Positions 25,838 to 40,066 of a DNA stretch of 64,000 bases are shown piece by piece. The position numbers and the translations under genes are program-made. The stretch's first letter is position 1. Each line of letters opens with the position of its first letter. The DNA comes from Chrysomallon squamiferum (lineage: Eukaryota > Mollusca > Gastropoda > Neomphalida > Peltospiridae). The notes beneath the pieces are model-generated. The model was not told the origin of the DNA and searched no databases. It was given only the letters and a program-made list of their open reading frames with translations. The stretch spans positions 11,681,976-11,745,975 of the forward strand of contig CM022665.1 of NCBI GenBank assembly GCA_012295275.1, read 5' to 3'.

Positions 25838-27836
25838 TCTACCATCTGACAGAAAGTTGTTAGTTGATCAGCTAAGATAAATTCTCAGTCTTTTGTTAAA
25901 TATAAAAGTCACACTACGTGTTAAAAATACAGCGATCTTGTAAAGCAGGAAGATATTTAGAAACGTAAGTACAGCGTTCATCAAAAGGCTTTACAAATAA
26001 TAATGTAGACACAGATTTCTTTTTTATGCACTAATTTTGTATGTGTGTCATTATTAATGTGTGTGCGTGTTTGTATAATTATGAATGTTTTTGAGTATAA
26101 CACGGTTATATTCATAATACAAGATCGTTGTATTATACTTTTTTATTACATAATTTCCTGTGTTAAACTGGAAAGTTTAATTAATCACGTTTTATTTAAA
26201 TGTACTGTTATTGAAATTAAAATTCTTTCGTAGACCGTCATCAGATGTTTTATGAAGACAGCATATTTATTTATTTTACGATCTTAATTTTCTTTTTTTT
26301 TTATGTTCATTTTATGTTCTTTAAATTTAAAAAATAATAATAATTATTTTCGCCTTCATGAAAAGCATATTTTAGTTTGTGGAATTTTTTTGCTTGTGAA
26401 GTAATTTACAAAAGCTAATATGAGTAAATACTTCTATGAATTTACATTCTTTCAATAAATAAAGTAAAACTCTGTTTTGTACTCCGAATAGCCAAGTCTG
26501 ACAAACCGTCAACAATAAAATCTTCTTCTTCTTCATGCATGAGTGATAAACTGGAACGAACAATAAGTAAAATGCTTGTATAAAATCATCCAGGCTTGAC
26601 GGATGGATGTAAAATTTGCTTTGTGAGTTCATTAATTGTATGTAATATACCAAGACATCCGTGTGCAAATTTAGACTGTGCACCATTCACTCCTACGTAC
26701 ACAAACACACTCTTACACACATCAGTATACTTCATTTCATATTAAAGGTTTGGGAAGAATAAAAAATTAATCACTTGTTTTCATTAATGATTAAATGATT
26801 AATTTGATTTAATTTAAGCATATGTACTACGGTTGTATTATATTAACACTTAGGTTGATAAAATTCGTTGATATTAGTACCTCAAATTATAAAAATAATA
26901 ATAGCAATAACAATAATATATAAAAAAAAAATAATAGTAATAATAACAGTAACAACAACAACAACAACAGCAATACTAAAAATAATAATAGTATATTACA
27001 CACTATAATGTTCGACAATAATATCATATTATTAAATGGGTTAGTAATAATAATATATCACACATAAACCTCTCTAAAAATAATATATGACGCATAAAAC
27101 GCGCCAGTAAATAATATCACATATTGTTATTAAAAGTCACTAACTAAAGTATACAACATATCAAACAGGTGATCACATTGTGTACTGCTACTAACAATAA
27201 CCTATCTAAGAATAACTCATTACATAATGATTATAAAAATATTCAAGACATATCTAGGAATAATAAAATATCTTTAAAAATTCACGAATTTCTAAATTAT
27301 ATAATTTTATTATCATTTTTTCTTTCTTTCTTTTGGAAGCATTCTATAATTAAAATACGTATAACACACTCATACACGCACAAACACAGACACACACGCG
27401 CGCGCGCGCTCGCAGACACACATTTAGAATATAAAAATGTATTCAGGAGGATAGGTCATTTTAAGGAAGATATAATTTATTTAGAAAGTGTTTCCTCCCA
27501 ACCCCAGCAACTTGTATCTAGGATTAACAGATTACGTATAATAATGTTATTCTGGAAATGTATACTTTACAATGTCATCTATAAATATTATAACATATTA
27601 TAAATATTTATAGAAAACGGATTTTCGAACATGTACATGACTAACAGAGACGTTTTCCAACATCTAGGACATCAGAATGAAATATTACAAGAAAAACATT
27701 TAAAGCAACATTTTTAGGACTAACAAATCAAAATAAATAATTAAATAAATAAATAAAATTTTTAAAATAACGAATATATTGAAGATTACTCTATGTTAGA
27801 TTATAAAGAAATTTTCAGAAACACAGACGAAAAAGA
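25838..27836. other. Intergenic between II-A (upstream side) and III-A (3' side)
   Basis: No supported gene. Matched at very high identity by 49.06-51.09 kb. It contains an AAT/AAC-rich stretch (26.9-27.0 kb) and a (CG)-bearing ACACGCGCGCG run near 27.40 kb. The small open frames here are copied in both blocks only because the DNA is duplicated, and they show no family features. Confidence 0.5.
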
Positions 27837-30800
27837 TCACATGTAATATAGTTCATTATCTTCCATAAAACAGCCAGGCTTGCAGGAGTCTTGACTGTCT
27901 TCTTCTGCTACAAGTTTAGCATGTTTACTCTTGGGCAATGTGCTTTCATAAACGTCCTTGTCTTTCACGAGTGCACCTGGAAGACATAGAGGAGGCTCGG
28001 ACGCTGGTCTGCCGATGGCGTCAGCTGGTACAGAGTACGGATGCTCGTCCTCGGAGTCTTGTTTCTCTCGTTTAGAATTTTTCAGAGAGTCTAAAGGCAG
28101 CATGTAAGGAACGCTGTCCCTTGACTCCACTGGCTGTTGTATCGAATTACCGACTGGTTTATTCTTACCAGACTCTGCAAGAATGGTATCAGGAGACTGT
28201 TCCTTGTTGGTGTTTTTTCTGGAATTACCATCATTACCAGCCGTTCTATTTAGACTGTGTTCATTTGTATTCTTATCTGAAATAAAGCCAATCATTCTGT
28301 AGTATAAATCTGGTTTATTTTCTTTCGTGTTTGCTGCTTCGGTTACTTTTCTTTGTTGTGATTAGAATTATCGCAACTCTCATCCATCTGAAAACATTTA
28401 TTGTCATACTCCATGTCAGTGGTTTTCTTTTCCAAGTATTCCTTTCTCTTAAATCTTCTTCTGCAATAAAATATAAAAAATATCTCACTGAAAGTAAAAT
28501 CAAATATGTATAATCAAGTCAAATCATAAAAACACCAGTTCGATAAAAATATTGGTATGGACTACATCTCTTTCGGAAATCGACTGATAACAAGCAAACA
28601 GCATTATTAATTAATAAGAATATATGCAAAGTACTGGTTGATCATAAACTCACCTGATAACAAAAACACCTGTAATTGCTGCACCAACGAGCAGTATTCC
28701 CAAAATCGTTGATATCACTATTATTATAACTGTGGTTCTCTTGTTTTCTGAAGAAAAAAATATTAAAAAATCCAGATCTTAGATGTGTTTAAATATTCTA
28801 TTGATTTTTCTAATTTCATTATTATTGTTATTATTTCTGTTATTGTTATTGTTATTGCTATTATTATTATTGTTGTTATTATTAGTATTAAATTACATTT
28901 ATAAGACCATGTACGTAGTAGCAATAAAGCACGCACAGACATGCATATTAAGACATGTAATAATAATTTGTACTAATATTCACCTATGCTTTCTAAATCT
29001 TTTAAATTTTCATTTCGTGGCGAGGTAACTGTTGACGTGAACGTTGATGGTGACGAGGCACCTGTTGATAAAGATGCTGAATTCAAATGTGACACTGTAG
29101 CTGTTGATGTTGTCAGTATATTCATGTCTGATATATTGCCATTGCATTCAAGACTTATTTGACTGCTGTTTGCTGTAATAGAAAGAAATAAGAAAAACTG
29201 CGTTTGAGCAAATTTGTTAAGGTAATGAACAATAATAAAAATTCATGAATTATATATTTATAAAACTATTAGTCTTTGCAAACAATAAAGTATAAAAGCA
29301 AATTTACGGGACGATATTAGGAGGTAAACATTTAAAAAATAATTTATGATGTTAGTACGTACTCTTCACAATGTGAAACAAAAATCATTATAGTTTCCCT
29401 ATCCTTAGTCTATCACGACTTTTTTTTCATAAGACCAAAAGTTGACTGTAGAAAATGACAGAATGAAACTGAAATAATACATGCATATTAAAAATACATT
29501 TGACATACCCTTTATCTCCATCCATACATTCTGTTGAGACTGATTCTTGTTGTTGTAAAATATCTGAACTCTTTTTTGTGACTGAGCAATAATTAGGTTT
29601 TTCTTTTGTAAAAGACAGTTTTCAGTTGGACACGGTTCCACAACATCTCTTTCTGAATCCCATAAAACTGTTGTAGAATTCACTACAGTGAAATCTGCAG
29701 CTTGTGTATAATTATCTTCGTACGAAAAGTCTAAACTGAGTATTTGAAATGCCATTAAATCGCTACTTGCTGTTAATAGGCACGTACATTTGTTATATGA
29801 CGCATTTGACTTTGGGAATCCAGGGCTTTTCAAATGCAACATTGAATCTGTTTTTTGATATTCGTTAGCACAGATGTCAAAAGTATTAGAATCTGAAATA
29901 TAAAATATTATAAAATATTATCAGTTATCTTGTTGGAAGAGAAAATTCTTACTTCAAGAAGACAAATGCAAAATCTTAATTTCCAGTCACATAATACAAA
30001 GTACTGTATATATACTTTATAGAAAATACGTATAATCAGCAGTTAAATAAAAGTCACTGATTCTAGACACTGACACATCCAGCCAAACATCAGATACAGA
30101 AACTGATGACATGAATACCTGATGACATGAATACCTGTCATACCCATTTCCAAACATCAAGATGCAATGCAAAGTCACAGAAAGATACCCATCAAGTCCA
30201 TTTGAATCAAGCAGAACGAATGGTGAACAGAAGAGAACATATCTTATTTACCAAGTAAATAGAAGACAATGTTACTGTTCACATTCTAAAAGAAGTTGAA
30301 ATATTCCTGGCGTATGACTGAATGCAGTAGCAATGAGCTTTACTTAGTAACCATCAAGAGTGGCATTCTGAACAGAAAACTTTGTCGCAACCAGTTTGAA
30401 GTATTCGACTGATGATTTCTGCTCCCAATTTATTTAATTTGCCTTGTGTGTTAATTCACCCCAGATTCAGAAACATTGTGATGCATGGTGCTCTAAAGGT
30501 ATTGACGGTATTTGTATATCATAATTATTGACTCAAAAGTGTATTGCTGAATTACTGAACTATTATTATTATTATTATTTTTGTTGCTGTTGTTGTTATT
30601 ATTATATGATATGGATGACGAACAATTAGTTATATTATATTGTATTCAGTTTACAAAAAAATAAATAATAAAAATAAATAAATAAATAAATTATAATAAA
30701 AAAAATTATATAAATAAATAAATAAATAAACAAATAATCAAAAAATTAAAATTGAAATAAAATAAATTAAAAAATTAAAAAATTAAAATTAGAAATAGAA

Positions 30801-30848
30801 AAAACAATAAAAATTCGACTACTGCTGTTACTACTGTTACTTCTATTA

Positions 30849-30907
<59 letters not shown>

Positions 30908-31258
30908 TAATATTCATAATAATTTAATTACATTAATATATATTTAAAATTACCTAGATAAATCATAGAAGTGAGATCTTACCTTTGACACAGTCATATT
31001 TCACTTGAGCTGCAGTAACATTACAACCTTGAAAGTGATAAATTACAAATTCTTGTTGACACTGTGTTTTTCCGTTGCATGTAACATACGTTTTCCAGTT
31101 TATGCGTGTACAGTTTAATTTAGTTATCTGTGTACAGTTGTTATCTGTCTGTGTTCCTCCTACAACATCCTTGATCTGTATCACTGAACCAACAACACAC
31201 ACAAGATTAAATGTGACAAAATTATTCTTAAAACAACCTGATGAAGTCTTTTGCTCAC
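27837..31258 (-). pseudogene. Gene III-A: lectin-CUB receptor, tail truncated, first exon missing
   Basis: Exons: lectin 30983-31258 (276 bp), CUB 29509-29892 (384 bp, with LKSPGFP and a four-Cys CUB pattern), stalk 28984-29172 (189 bp), TM 28654-28747 (TVIIIVISTILGILLVGAA) and tail 27837-28460. All ectodomain exons and the TM exon are open and in phase. Relative to III-B the tail exon lacks a net 307 bp near 28360, shifting the frame to a TAA at 28343-28345. About 40 tail residues are left, without the YTEI motif. The old downstream tail stays open (27837-28295) in another frame. No signal-peptide exon is visible between 31.26 kb and the duplication junction at about 31.83 kb, so the gene probably lost its promoter and first exon in the duplication. 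Confidence 0.75.
30848..30904. repeat. (TAA)n in the lectin-CUB intron of III-A
   Basis: One of many AAT-type runs in the cluster. A mirrored TAA/TTA pair at about 31298-31347 could fold as a hairpin. Confidence 0.9.
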
Positions 31259-31298
31259 CTAAACAATGAAAAAACACCATGATAATATCAAATTACGC

Positions 31299-31346
<48 letters not shown>

Positions 31347-32933
31347 GCGTAATTTGTTTTTTTACGTATTACTGATAAGCTATTAATAATTTATGTAAAG
31401 CGACTGAGATAGACGTTTTGAACAACAAATTCAGTCGTAATTTATCTAGATTATTATTATTATTATTATTATTTTTAAATAAAATAACATACACAGCGCT
31501 TAACTTGCAGTGTGCAATAATTGTATCTGGGCAGCAACAAGATAATATATTACTGTAACGTCTTATAACTGTTTACAGAATGGCCATTTTTGTATTGTCA
31601 AAATTAGTTTCTAGATCAGATAAAGTAGTTTTTGTATTAGGACTGTGATGGTAGTGCTCAGTTACTCTGATGGTTACTGTAGTAGTGTTGGAGATGGCAG
31701 AAGTAGTTTTCGTTATTATTACATGTTAACGGTATCAGGAATCATAATTATAATAAGGTATGGTCAGGTGCGGTGAAGCGTATAACTGTTAAAAGGTAAA
31801 CACTTTAGCTGACATATTTTTGTAACAGTTTAGTAACAACTTGACGAAGTCTTCATGTAACCTGAAAATTAAAATTTTGAATATTTTGAATTGTAAGTAT
31901 AACGTTTTCAAAGACAGCAGCTTATTTTAGTTTGATGAAATTTAATTTCAAATTAAATTTACAGCAAACTATCGGAGTATGTTAGGAATTAGAAAATGTA
32001 TTTATGGTGGAGTGAACATAATTTTAGCCTAAATATATTTTAAATGTTTTGGTGTGCTTCTGAATAATAATAAAGTATCACTATAAAATAGAAATCGTGA
32101 ATGAAGATTGATATTTGGTACATAGAAATGCAAAAATATCTTTAGATTGAAGATATTAAATCAAGTTTTGTATGCATGGATTTTATGTATTTTCTTTTCA
32201 GTGTTTGAAAATCATGCAAGGGACAAACAAAATGGTTGTCATAAAACATTTAACAGGTGGTCATTATAAGCAGGTAGCTGTCATAGAGAGGTAGCCACAT
32301 TAGCAGAAGTGACTTTACACAGCATTTGATATTACTTAACATATACAGCTAGATCCATGAAACAAAATAAAAAACATATGTCAACAGTTTAAACACATTT
32401 TATGCCTCCACTATTTGATATCAACAAAGGTTCAAGGAACAAAAACTGCAAAATAAAATAAGAAAACATATGTCAGCAGTTAATATTTTATTTTATATGA
32501 AATAACATAATATATGTTAACTGTTAACAACATATTTAATACATCTAGTATTTAATATTACTTACCAAATGTTGAAGGAGCAAAATCCATGAAATAAATT
32601 AAGACAGTACATGTCAGTAGTTTATGATTGTATCCACAGATACCCTCCATGTTTAAAATATTTTAAATTACTTGTTTGCTTTGTGATACCCTAACTCTTG
32701 TTTTTGTGAGTACAAATTCTTCCTGGTTATGATTGTATCTAGAAAAAAGCCTGAAAAATCTGTCTGTGTAAAGAAGACAACTCTGACAGGCTGACCTATT
32801 AAAATATATAATACATGATTTGTGTATGCTGTGTATTTCTGTTAATATTAACAGGATTGCATATACAGAAAAATGTATGCACACACATTCAGATACATGC
32901 ATACTGATTTGTGTGTCTGTGCATGTGTGTTTG

Positions 32934-32968
<35 letters not shown>

Positions 32969-34414
32969 ATTTTCGTGTGTGTGTGTGTATGTGTGTGTTA
33001 ATGTGGATGTGTTTGTGATTATGTGGGAGTAATTATTTTAAAAAGACATCCACCCCAAAATCCCTTCAGTAGAATGGTAGGTACACAACATGTATGTTAT
33101 AATGATAGATATGAAATCATTTATAAAGTCACAGCTACTCTGAATGTGTTGTGTAATTATTTATGTGTATATGTACTGGTGTGTATGTGTGTGTGCATGT
33201 CTACATTTGCATGTGAGTATGTATATGTATGTGTGTATGCATAATGTCTGTATGTATGTGAGTATGTATATATATATATGAGTATATATATAATGTGTGT
33301 ATCTACATGTATATCAGATAACAGTTGTTATTTTAACTCAGATATCTCCATATATTCTGTTTCTGTTTTCATTTCTTGCTATACTTTTTTTTAACTTACA
33401 TTTTTTATTTCTCAGAATACTCTGATTATAAAGAGCATGTGAACAGACACTACTTTACACTTTTGTATGAAATCATTCAACTGTGACCAGTAAAGAGTCA
33501 CTCAAATTAACTTGTACAGTGAAACTCCTCTAAACCAAACCCTCTGTAAAATGAAGTCCCCAGTGAATATCTTGCTGTTTGAACCTAATCAGTTTACATA
33601 AGTGTCCAGCAAAGCAGCCATGAATTTAACTCATTTTAATTGTTTCTTTTCCACAATGTTTATTCAGTCTAATAAGTAATTCTAAATTTAGTATGTTTCA
33701 AAGTTACTTCAATAAAGAATTTATAAAGAATTTAGAATTTAATATTTACTGTAAGCACATTTATATTTTTTTAAAGACAATTTCTTGAAACCTCATAAAA
33801 TCAAATACCTCTTAAAAGCAAACAATTGATTTGGGTGTTCAGGTTAGAGGAGTTTCACTGTATAATAAAAATCAGTGAGCAGAGTTTAATGTTTCACAAT
33901 AATATTTAATATTAGCAGACATTATGTACATTATTTTCACACTGAGATATCTTGTAGATACAGATATGATTTTATTTTTAAAATATTTTATAAAAATTAT
34001 ATCATTTTACTGATTATAACTAAGTAAGTAAAGATTTTACCATCAATTTTAAAATTAAGAGCTTTTTAAAAAAAAAAAAATGATTAAATATATAAAATAA
34101 ATAAGTAAATATATAAAAAATAAATGAATGAATAAATACATAAAATAAATAAGTAAATATAAATAAAAAAAAAAAAAAAAAAATTAATTAATTAATTAAT
34201 TATTAGTAAGTAAATGAAATAAAATAAATAAATATATAACAAAATAAATAAATAAATAAACTGCCAGAATATTAGACAGTCAAAATATAGAAACAAGAAC
34301 ACCGTAAATAATAAAACAAACAAACAAGAACAATTCTAAAAACATGTTTTAAAATGTAAAAACAGAAACTTTTCTTCATGAAAAGTCACAAAGAGTCTGT
34401 GAAAATACTGATTT

Positions 34415-34925
34415 TTAATACATCTAGTATTTGATATTACTTACCAAATGTTGAAGGAACAAAATCCATGAAATAAATTAAAATGTTTAAAATATTTTAG
34501 ATTACTTGTTTGCTTTGTGATACCCTAACTCTTGTTTTTGTGAGTACAAATTCTTCCTGGTTATGAATGTATCTAGAAAAAAGCCTGAAAAATCTGTCTG
34601 TGTAAAGAAGACAACTCTGACAGGCTGACCTATTAAAATATATAATACATGATTTGTGTATGCTGTGTATTTCTGTTAATATTAACAGGACTGCATATAC
34701 AGAAAAATGTATTCACACACATTCAAATACATGCATACTGATTTGTGTGTGTCTGTGCATGTGTGTAGGTGTGTGTGTGTGTGTGGTGTGTGTGTGTGTG
34801 TGTATGGTGTGTATGTATTTTCGTGTTTTGATGTATATGTGTGTGTATGTGGATGTGTTTGTGATTATGTGGCAGTAATTATTTTAAAAAGACATCCTCC
34901 TTCTGTAGAATGGTAGGTACACAAC
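34415..34925. repeat. Nested 0.5-kb repeat within block B
   Basis: Closely repeats 32.54-33.08 kb (shared landmarks: ACTTACCAAATGTTGAAGGA, CCTAACTCTTGTTTTTGTGA, and a GT-rich tail). The same segment occurs once in block A at 10.40-10.92 kb, so the extra copy arose after, or outside, the large duplication. Confidence 0.8.
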
Positions 34926-34986
34926 ATATATGTCATAGTCATAGATATGAAATCATTTATGTGTGTGTGTGTGTGTGTAATTATAG

Positions 34987-35030
<44 letters not shown>

Positions 35031-35440
35031 TACACCCACGTATATATATATGTGCATGTGTATGCAAGTACCAATTTTAAAATTGAGAGCTTTTAAAATA
35101 ATTAAATGAATAAATAAATAAAATAAATAACTAAATGGTAAGTAAGTAAATAAAATAAAATAAAATAAAACAAATACAAATTAAAATAAATAAATAAATA
35201 AACTCTGCCAGAACATTAGATAATCAAACTACAGAAACAAGAACAATGAAAATAATAAATTGCATCAAGCAGTACAAACAAGAACAACACTAAAAAAAAG
35301 TTTTAAGATGTAAAAAAGAAACTTTTCTACAAAGAGTCTGTGAAAATACTGATTAATAAAAATGTGAATTTAAACAACATGTAATGAAAATAACAACAAA
35401 CAAGTACAACAAAAGTGACAGTTATAATCTAAAGCACGTT

Positions 35441-35442
<2 letters not shown>

Positions 35443-35510
<68 letters not shown>
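35443..35510. repeat. (GA)n microsatellite
   Basis: Pure GA run of about 34 units, downstream of gene I-B. The block A counterpart at 12208-12227 is far shorter. Confidence 0.95.
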
Positions 35511-35512
<2 letters not shown>

Positions 35513-35669
35513 ATTAAGCTAAATTTTTTGTTAAATATTCAGAATTACATGTTATTAACATCTATACATAAAAGATATCATCTTAGATTTGCTTTTCCTG
35601 TAAACAGAATTTCCACATTTAATGGCTATATGATGTCTTTATTCACTTTGCTGTACAATGATCCATTGA

Positions 35670-35850
35670 AAAGGGGAAAACGGTAACCTCTGCTCCACTG
35701 ATTTCTGTTGTCAGTCTTTTCTTTTCTTTGATAAGTCAGTTGTAAGACAGTTGTAAATAGCACAATTGGAGCACTGAAGAGGAGAGAGCTTGTGACCTGT
35801 CATACATCAGACGTTTACTCTAACCACTGAGCTAAAGTCCTCTACCCAGT
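35670..35850 (-). mobile_element. tRNA-derived SINE relic (copy B)
   Basis: Same element as at 12.38-12.57 kb with the intact A box TAGCTCAGTGG on the - strand. It was duplicated with the block, not inserted independently, because flanks match on both sides. Confidence 0.5.
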
Positions 35851-36004
35851 CAACAGGAATCTGACATTTTAAACTTTTTTTTTTTATTTATTTTGTATTA
35901 TGTTTAATGTAATTTGAAAAAGAAGAAAAAAACATTATGAACAAATCCCTATTTAACAATAATCATTTAATATGTATGTGTTTATATCATTCAAGTTCCC
36001 ATTC

Positions 36005-37410
36005 TCAGACATCTGAAAAGTTTGACATTTGTTCCTGTGGGATAATTAGCTGGTTATCACTCTGATAGTAAATATCATTAACTTTCATTTCATCATCTGG
36101 AACACATTTTGATTCTTGTTCTATACCATTATCACTCTGATAGTAAATATCATTAACTTTCATTTCATCATCTGGAACACATTTTGGTTCTTGTTCTGTA
36201 CCATTATCACTCTGATAGTCAATATCATCGTCTTTGGTACAATAAACTTGATTGATGTCCATCAGTTTGTCAGGGACACAATTTTCAGAGTGCTCTGCAG
36301 TAAAATTGTCCTGTCCAGATGGTTCCATCTCCTCCAGGTTTATTTCGGTGTAGTTGCTGAAACGTTTGTCTAGTTCTGGGATTTCACAGTATAAGTTGCT
36401 GGATTCTTTGGGTTCAGGTTCATGATGCGATTTGAAATTATTTTTCTTTATCCTGAAACAAACAGAAACAAACCACTTAATATTATTATTTATTTATTTA
36501 TTTATTTTTTGGATTTGTTGTCCATATTGACAGTAGAAAGATCCTACATTCAAAGTATACAGAAATGAGGTCCAAGTTTGTTAAATTGAATTAATTTAAC
36601 TTTGTGTATTTGTCTATTTTCCACATAGGATTATGAATTAAATTCAGTGGACTTTAGATTATGTTATGAAAATATAAAGAAAAACATTATAATACTGAAT
36701 TAATAGTAAAAAAGAAGAATTTTTTTTAAATATTAATAATAGATCTATAACATAATAGTAACAAATCAACTTAATAATAATAATAAAAAGAAGAAGAGGA
36801 AGAGGAAAAACAACAAAGCAACAAGAGCTACAGTAGCAACAACAACAACAGCAAAAAGAAGATGAACACAAAAAGATTAGATGCAAATTTTAAAGAACAT
36901 TCAATTTCCTCATTTGTTATATAATCAATCATCTACCTAACATTTATTTTTCAAATTCTTTTCCTCGACATTTCTACAAAAAAACAAGAACAAAAAATGT
37001 ACTCTGATTAAGGATTTAAGAAAAGGATCATTTTTGAATGTATGTGTCCTTACTGTTTAGGTTTTAATCATAATGTATTACATGACAGTGCACACTAACG
37101 TGATTATTATATACATACCTGTAAAGATAACATACTCCTATTACAACTGTTGCAATAAACAAAACAACACCTACGACAGCAATAGGTATTATGATTATCT
37201 TGATATCGGTATCTGAAAATATAAAGCTATCTCTATAACATTAACAAAAAATATAATCTTAGTAATACCTCAGAATACTTTAGTATTAACTTGTATTTGA
37301 AAATAGAAGCCTTGTGTATTCACCACTATTGAGTCCCTTAGAAAGAGGTTTATAAATACATGTATATGAGTGTTTGTCTGTGTGTCTCTATGTCTGTCTA
37401 TCTTTCAAAT

Positions 37411-37445
<35 letters not shown>

Positions 37446-39981
37446 GTATATATGGTTGTATACATATATACTTACATATATGTGTGTGTGTGTTTATGTA
37501 TGTGTCTATATATGTATGTAATTGACTACTACTATTAATAATTCTAATATACAAGTGAATATTCTGTTGTACTGAACAATAAACAAATATGTATAACATT
37601 ACAATTAAAATACAACATAACAACAACAACAAAAAAGATACCTTCTTTCCCATTAAGTGCTGAGTAGTTGCTGAAAACTGAGGTACTGACATTGTTCAGC
37701 AGTTTTGTAGTGAAGAATGATGATGAAGTACTGTTATTATTCAGTTTTGTAGTGTCTAATGGTGATGAAGTACTGTTAATACTCAGTTTTGTAGTGTCTA
37801 ATGGTGATGAAGTACTGTTATTATTCAGTTTTGTAGTGTCCAATGATGATGAAGTACTGTTAATATTCAGTTTTGTAGTGTCTAATAATGATGAAGTACT
37901 GTTAATACTCAGTTTTGCAGTGTTTGATGATAATGTGCTGCTGATAAACATGGTCACTGATGTTGATTGTGTTATTGTGGTTGAAGCTGTTGTCTGGTTC
38001 TTGCTGTGAGAAACTTCAGTAGACATGTTTGTGGTTTCTGCTGCTGTTGTAGATCTGTCAGTCTCAGGTTTCACTGCTGTTGTTGATGTTGATGTTTGTG
38101 TGGAGTCTGGTATTGTTCCAGAAGTTGTAGTGTCTGTACTATTCCTTGTGTAAGAAGTACAGCTCAGATTCATAAGAACATCAGGTGAACCTGTAATAGA
38201 ATTGTATGTATGTATGTATGTAGTAGGTAGGTGTGTGTGTGTGTATGTGTGGGTTTGTTTACATCTCTGTATTGTATTTTGTGTGTAGTGTGTCTGTTAA
38301 TGATGTAATGTATTCTTTCAACAAATATGATATTATTATATATTAATATTTTATAATATAAATTAATATAAATTAATATTATTAAGGAATTATTAATCTG
38401 TTTATAAAGTTTTTTTATTTACCTTTTACCTGTATCCATATATTATGATTTCTGCTTGTTTGACTGTAATACTCTATAAAAACACTTCCACCATATCTTG
38501 GTATTATGTTATTTATTAGTCTTTCTTCTGTGGTGTTTGATGATATTCGGTAATTTAGGTTCGAGTCAGATGTAATGTTCAAATACCACTTCTCACTTGT
38601 AGTTTTATTTCTATAAAAGTCAGCAATTATAACTTGTATGTGTTTTCCTTGAATTTCACAACGACACATCACACCATCTGAGTGAGACTGAGGATTCCTG
38701 AGAAAAAGTGAGTCATTGACTGTTTCTGTGAGACTAGAACACATGTCAAAGTTAACAGAATCTGAAAGATATACAAATATTACAAAATAAATTCAACAAA
38801 TCAAAAACAACATGAAATAAAATTTGAAAGAAAGTGTTGTTTTTTATTTGTATAATTTTACTAAATGTTTTTAAAATGCCACTAAAATTTTAAAAATTCT
38901 GCATCATTTCACGTTTTAATAAAAAAACAGTTACTAAAATACATATTATTTTTTGCTTTTAAATAGTTTCATATTTTAACTATACTTTGTTTTCTTCTTT
39001 TTTTTTTACTTGCATTAAGGTTGACATTTGTGTAGACTTTTTGTATTAAACGAAATAACAGAGATAGCATAAGCCTAATAAAATTTGATCAGTTTTCAAA
39101 ATTAGCTAAGATCAGAAATAACTTTACATAGGCTGTTTAAAATTGATCAGAATTTGAAAGAAGGAATAAGAAGTAAATCATCTGAAAAAATATTTTTCAT
39201 ATATTAATAATATTATTAACAGAGGAAACAGTGAAATATCAAGTAATTAAAAAAACATGATATTTGATATTTAAAGAAACAAAAAAGATAAATAAATAGG
39301 TAGGTATGCAGATAGGTAGGTAAGTATGTAAATATGGAAGAAAAAATTAAGTAAAATTAATATTTAATTATACAAACCTGGAACACATTCATAATGAGCT
39401 AAAACCAAGTGTCTACCAGAACAATTGAAATATTGAGGATTGAAATATTCAGTACACTGTGTTTTACTGTTGCAGTTTGTCTGTAGTTTTATATGAGATG
39501 ACATTTTGTTGTTTTCTGCTGTCTGTCCATGACATTTAGAATCTGATACACAAGTATCACTGGAACTGCTGTTTGAATAAGACTCTGATAAAACGTGAAT
39601 CACTGAATCTTTGCTGGGACAAGCTAAATCTACTGTGTATGTGTTATCTGTAGAACAGTTCCATAGCTTGTGCTGTTGCAAACCACACACTAAATAATAA
39701 TAAGTAAACAAAAAGAAGAAATAAACAAATGGTATTAGTGGAACAGACACATGCATACTGAATGAGAATTATTGTTAAGATCTAATATAAATATATACAA
39801 CTTATAACTTTGATACTTTTAAGCTCTGTGTTATCTTACTGGAGCAAATGACATGACTGAAGACAGGAACATAATACACACTATGTCTAAGAATAATCTA
39901 GAAACTGAATTTATAGATCACTAGAATACACTGAACTTTGATTTACCTTGATTAACTTTGTGTAACATGGTTGTCCTGAAA

Positions 39982-40066
<85 letters not shown>

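Larger units (their letters stand above)
9694..31833. repeat. Tandem segmental duplication, block A
   Basis: About 22 kb carrying I-A, II-A and III-A, in direct orientation to block B. Order, orientation, exons and most introns match throughout. Examples are 17.9 kb to 40.1 kb, 21.8 kb to 44.0 kb, 25.8 kb to 49.0 kb and 31.2 kb to 54.8 kb. Confidence 0.88.
31259..36004. other. Junction of tandem blocks A and B, and intergenic DNA
   Basis: 31.26-31.83 kb matches 54.85-55.71 kb (end of both blocks). At about 31833 the sequence switches to material matching 9.69 kb onward (start of block A). The joint contains about 18 bases resembling the first bases of the lectin exon (AACAACTTGACGAAGTCTT). 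Further right: GT-rich runs, a nested repeat at 34.41-34.92 kb, an A-rich stretch, (AT)n near 35.0 kb, (GA)n at 35443-35510 and the second SINE copy at 35.67-35.85 kb. No gene is supported. Confidence 0.6.

Noticed and set aside
25567-25845. Start at the outer ATG (25845) for gene II-A
   Set aside because: That frame has no hydrophobic core and does not match gene I exon 1; the ATG at 25837 gives the family signal peptide and the right phase.
26372-26686. A 104-codon open frame on -, repeated at 49615-49929
   Set aside because: Conserved only because the block is duplicated. No domain, weak composition, and no splice link to neighbours; a transcribed noncoding role cannot be excluded.
27169-27603. 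A 144-codon + strand open frame, shortened in the other block
   Set aside because: The counterpart (50407-50661) ends early by an indel, as expected for noncoding DNA; low-complexity content.
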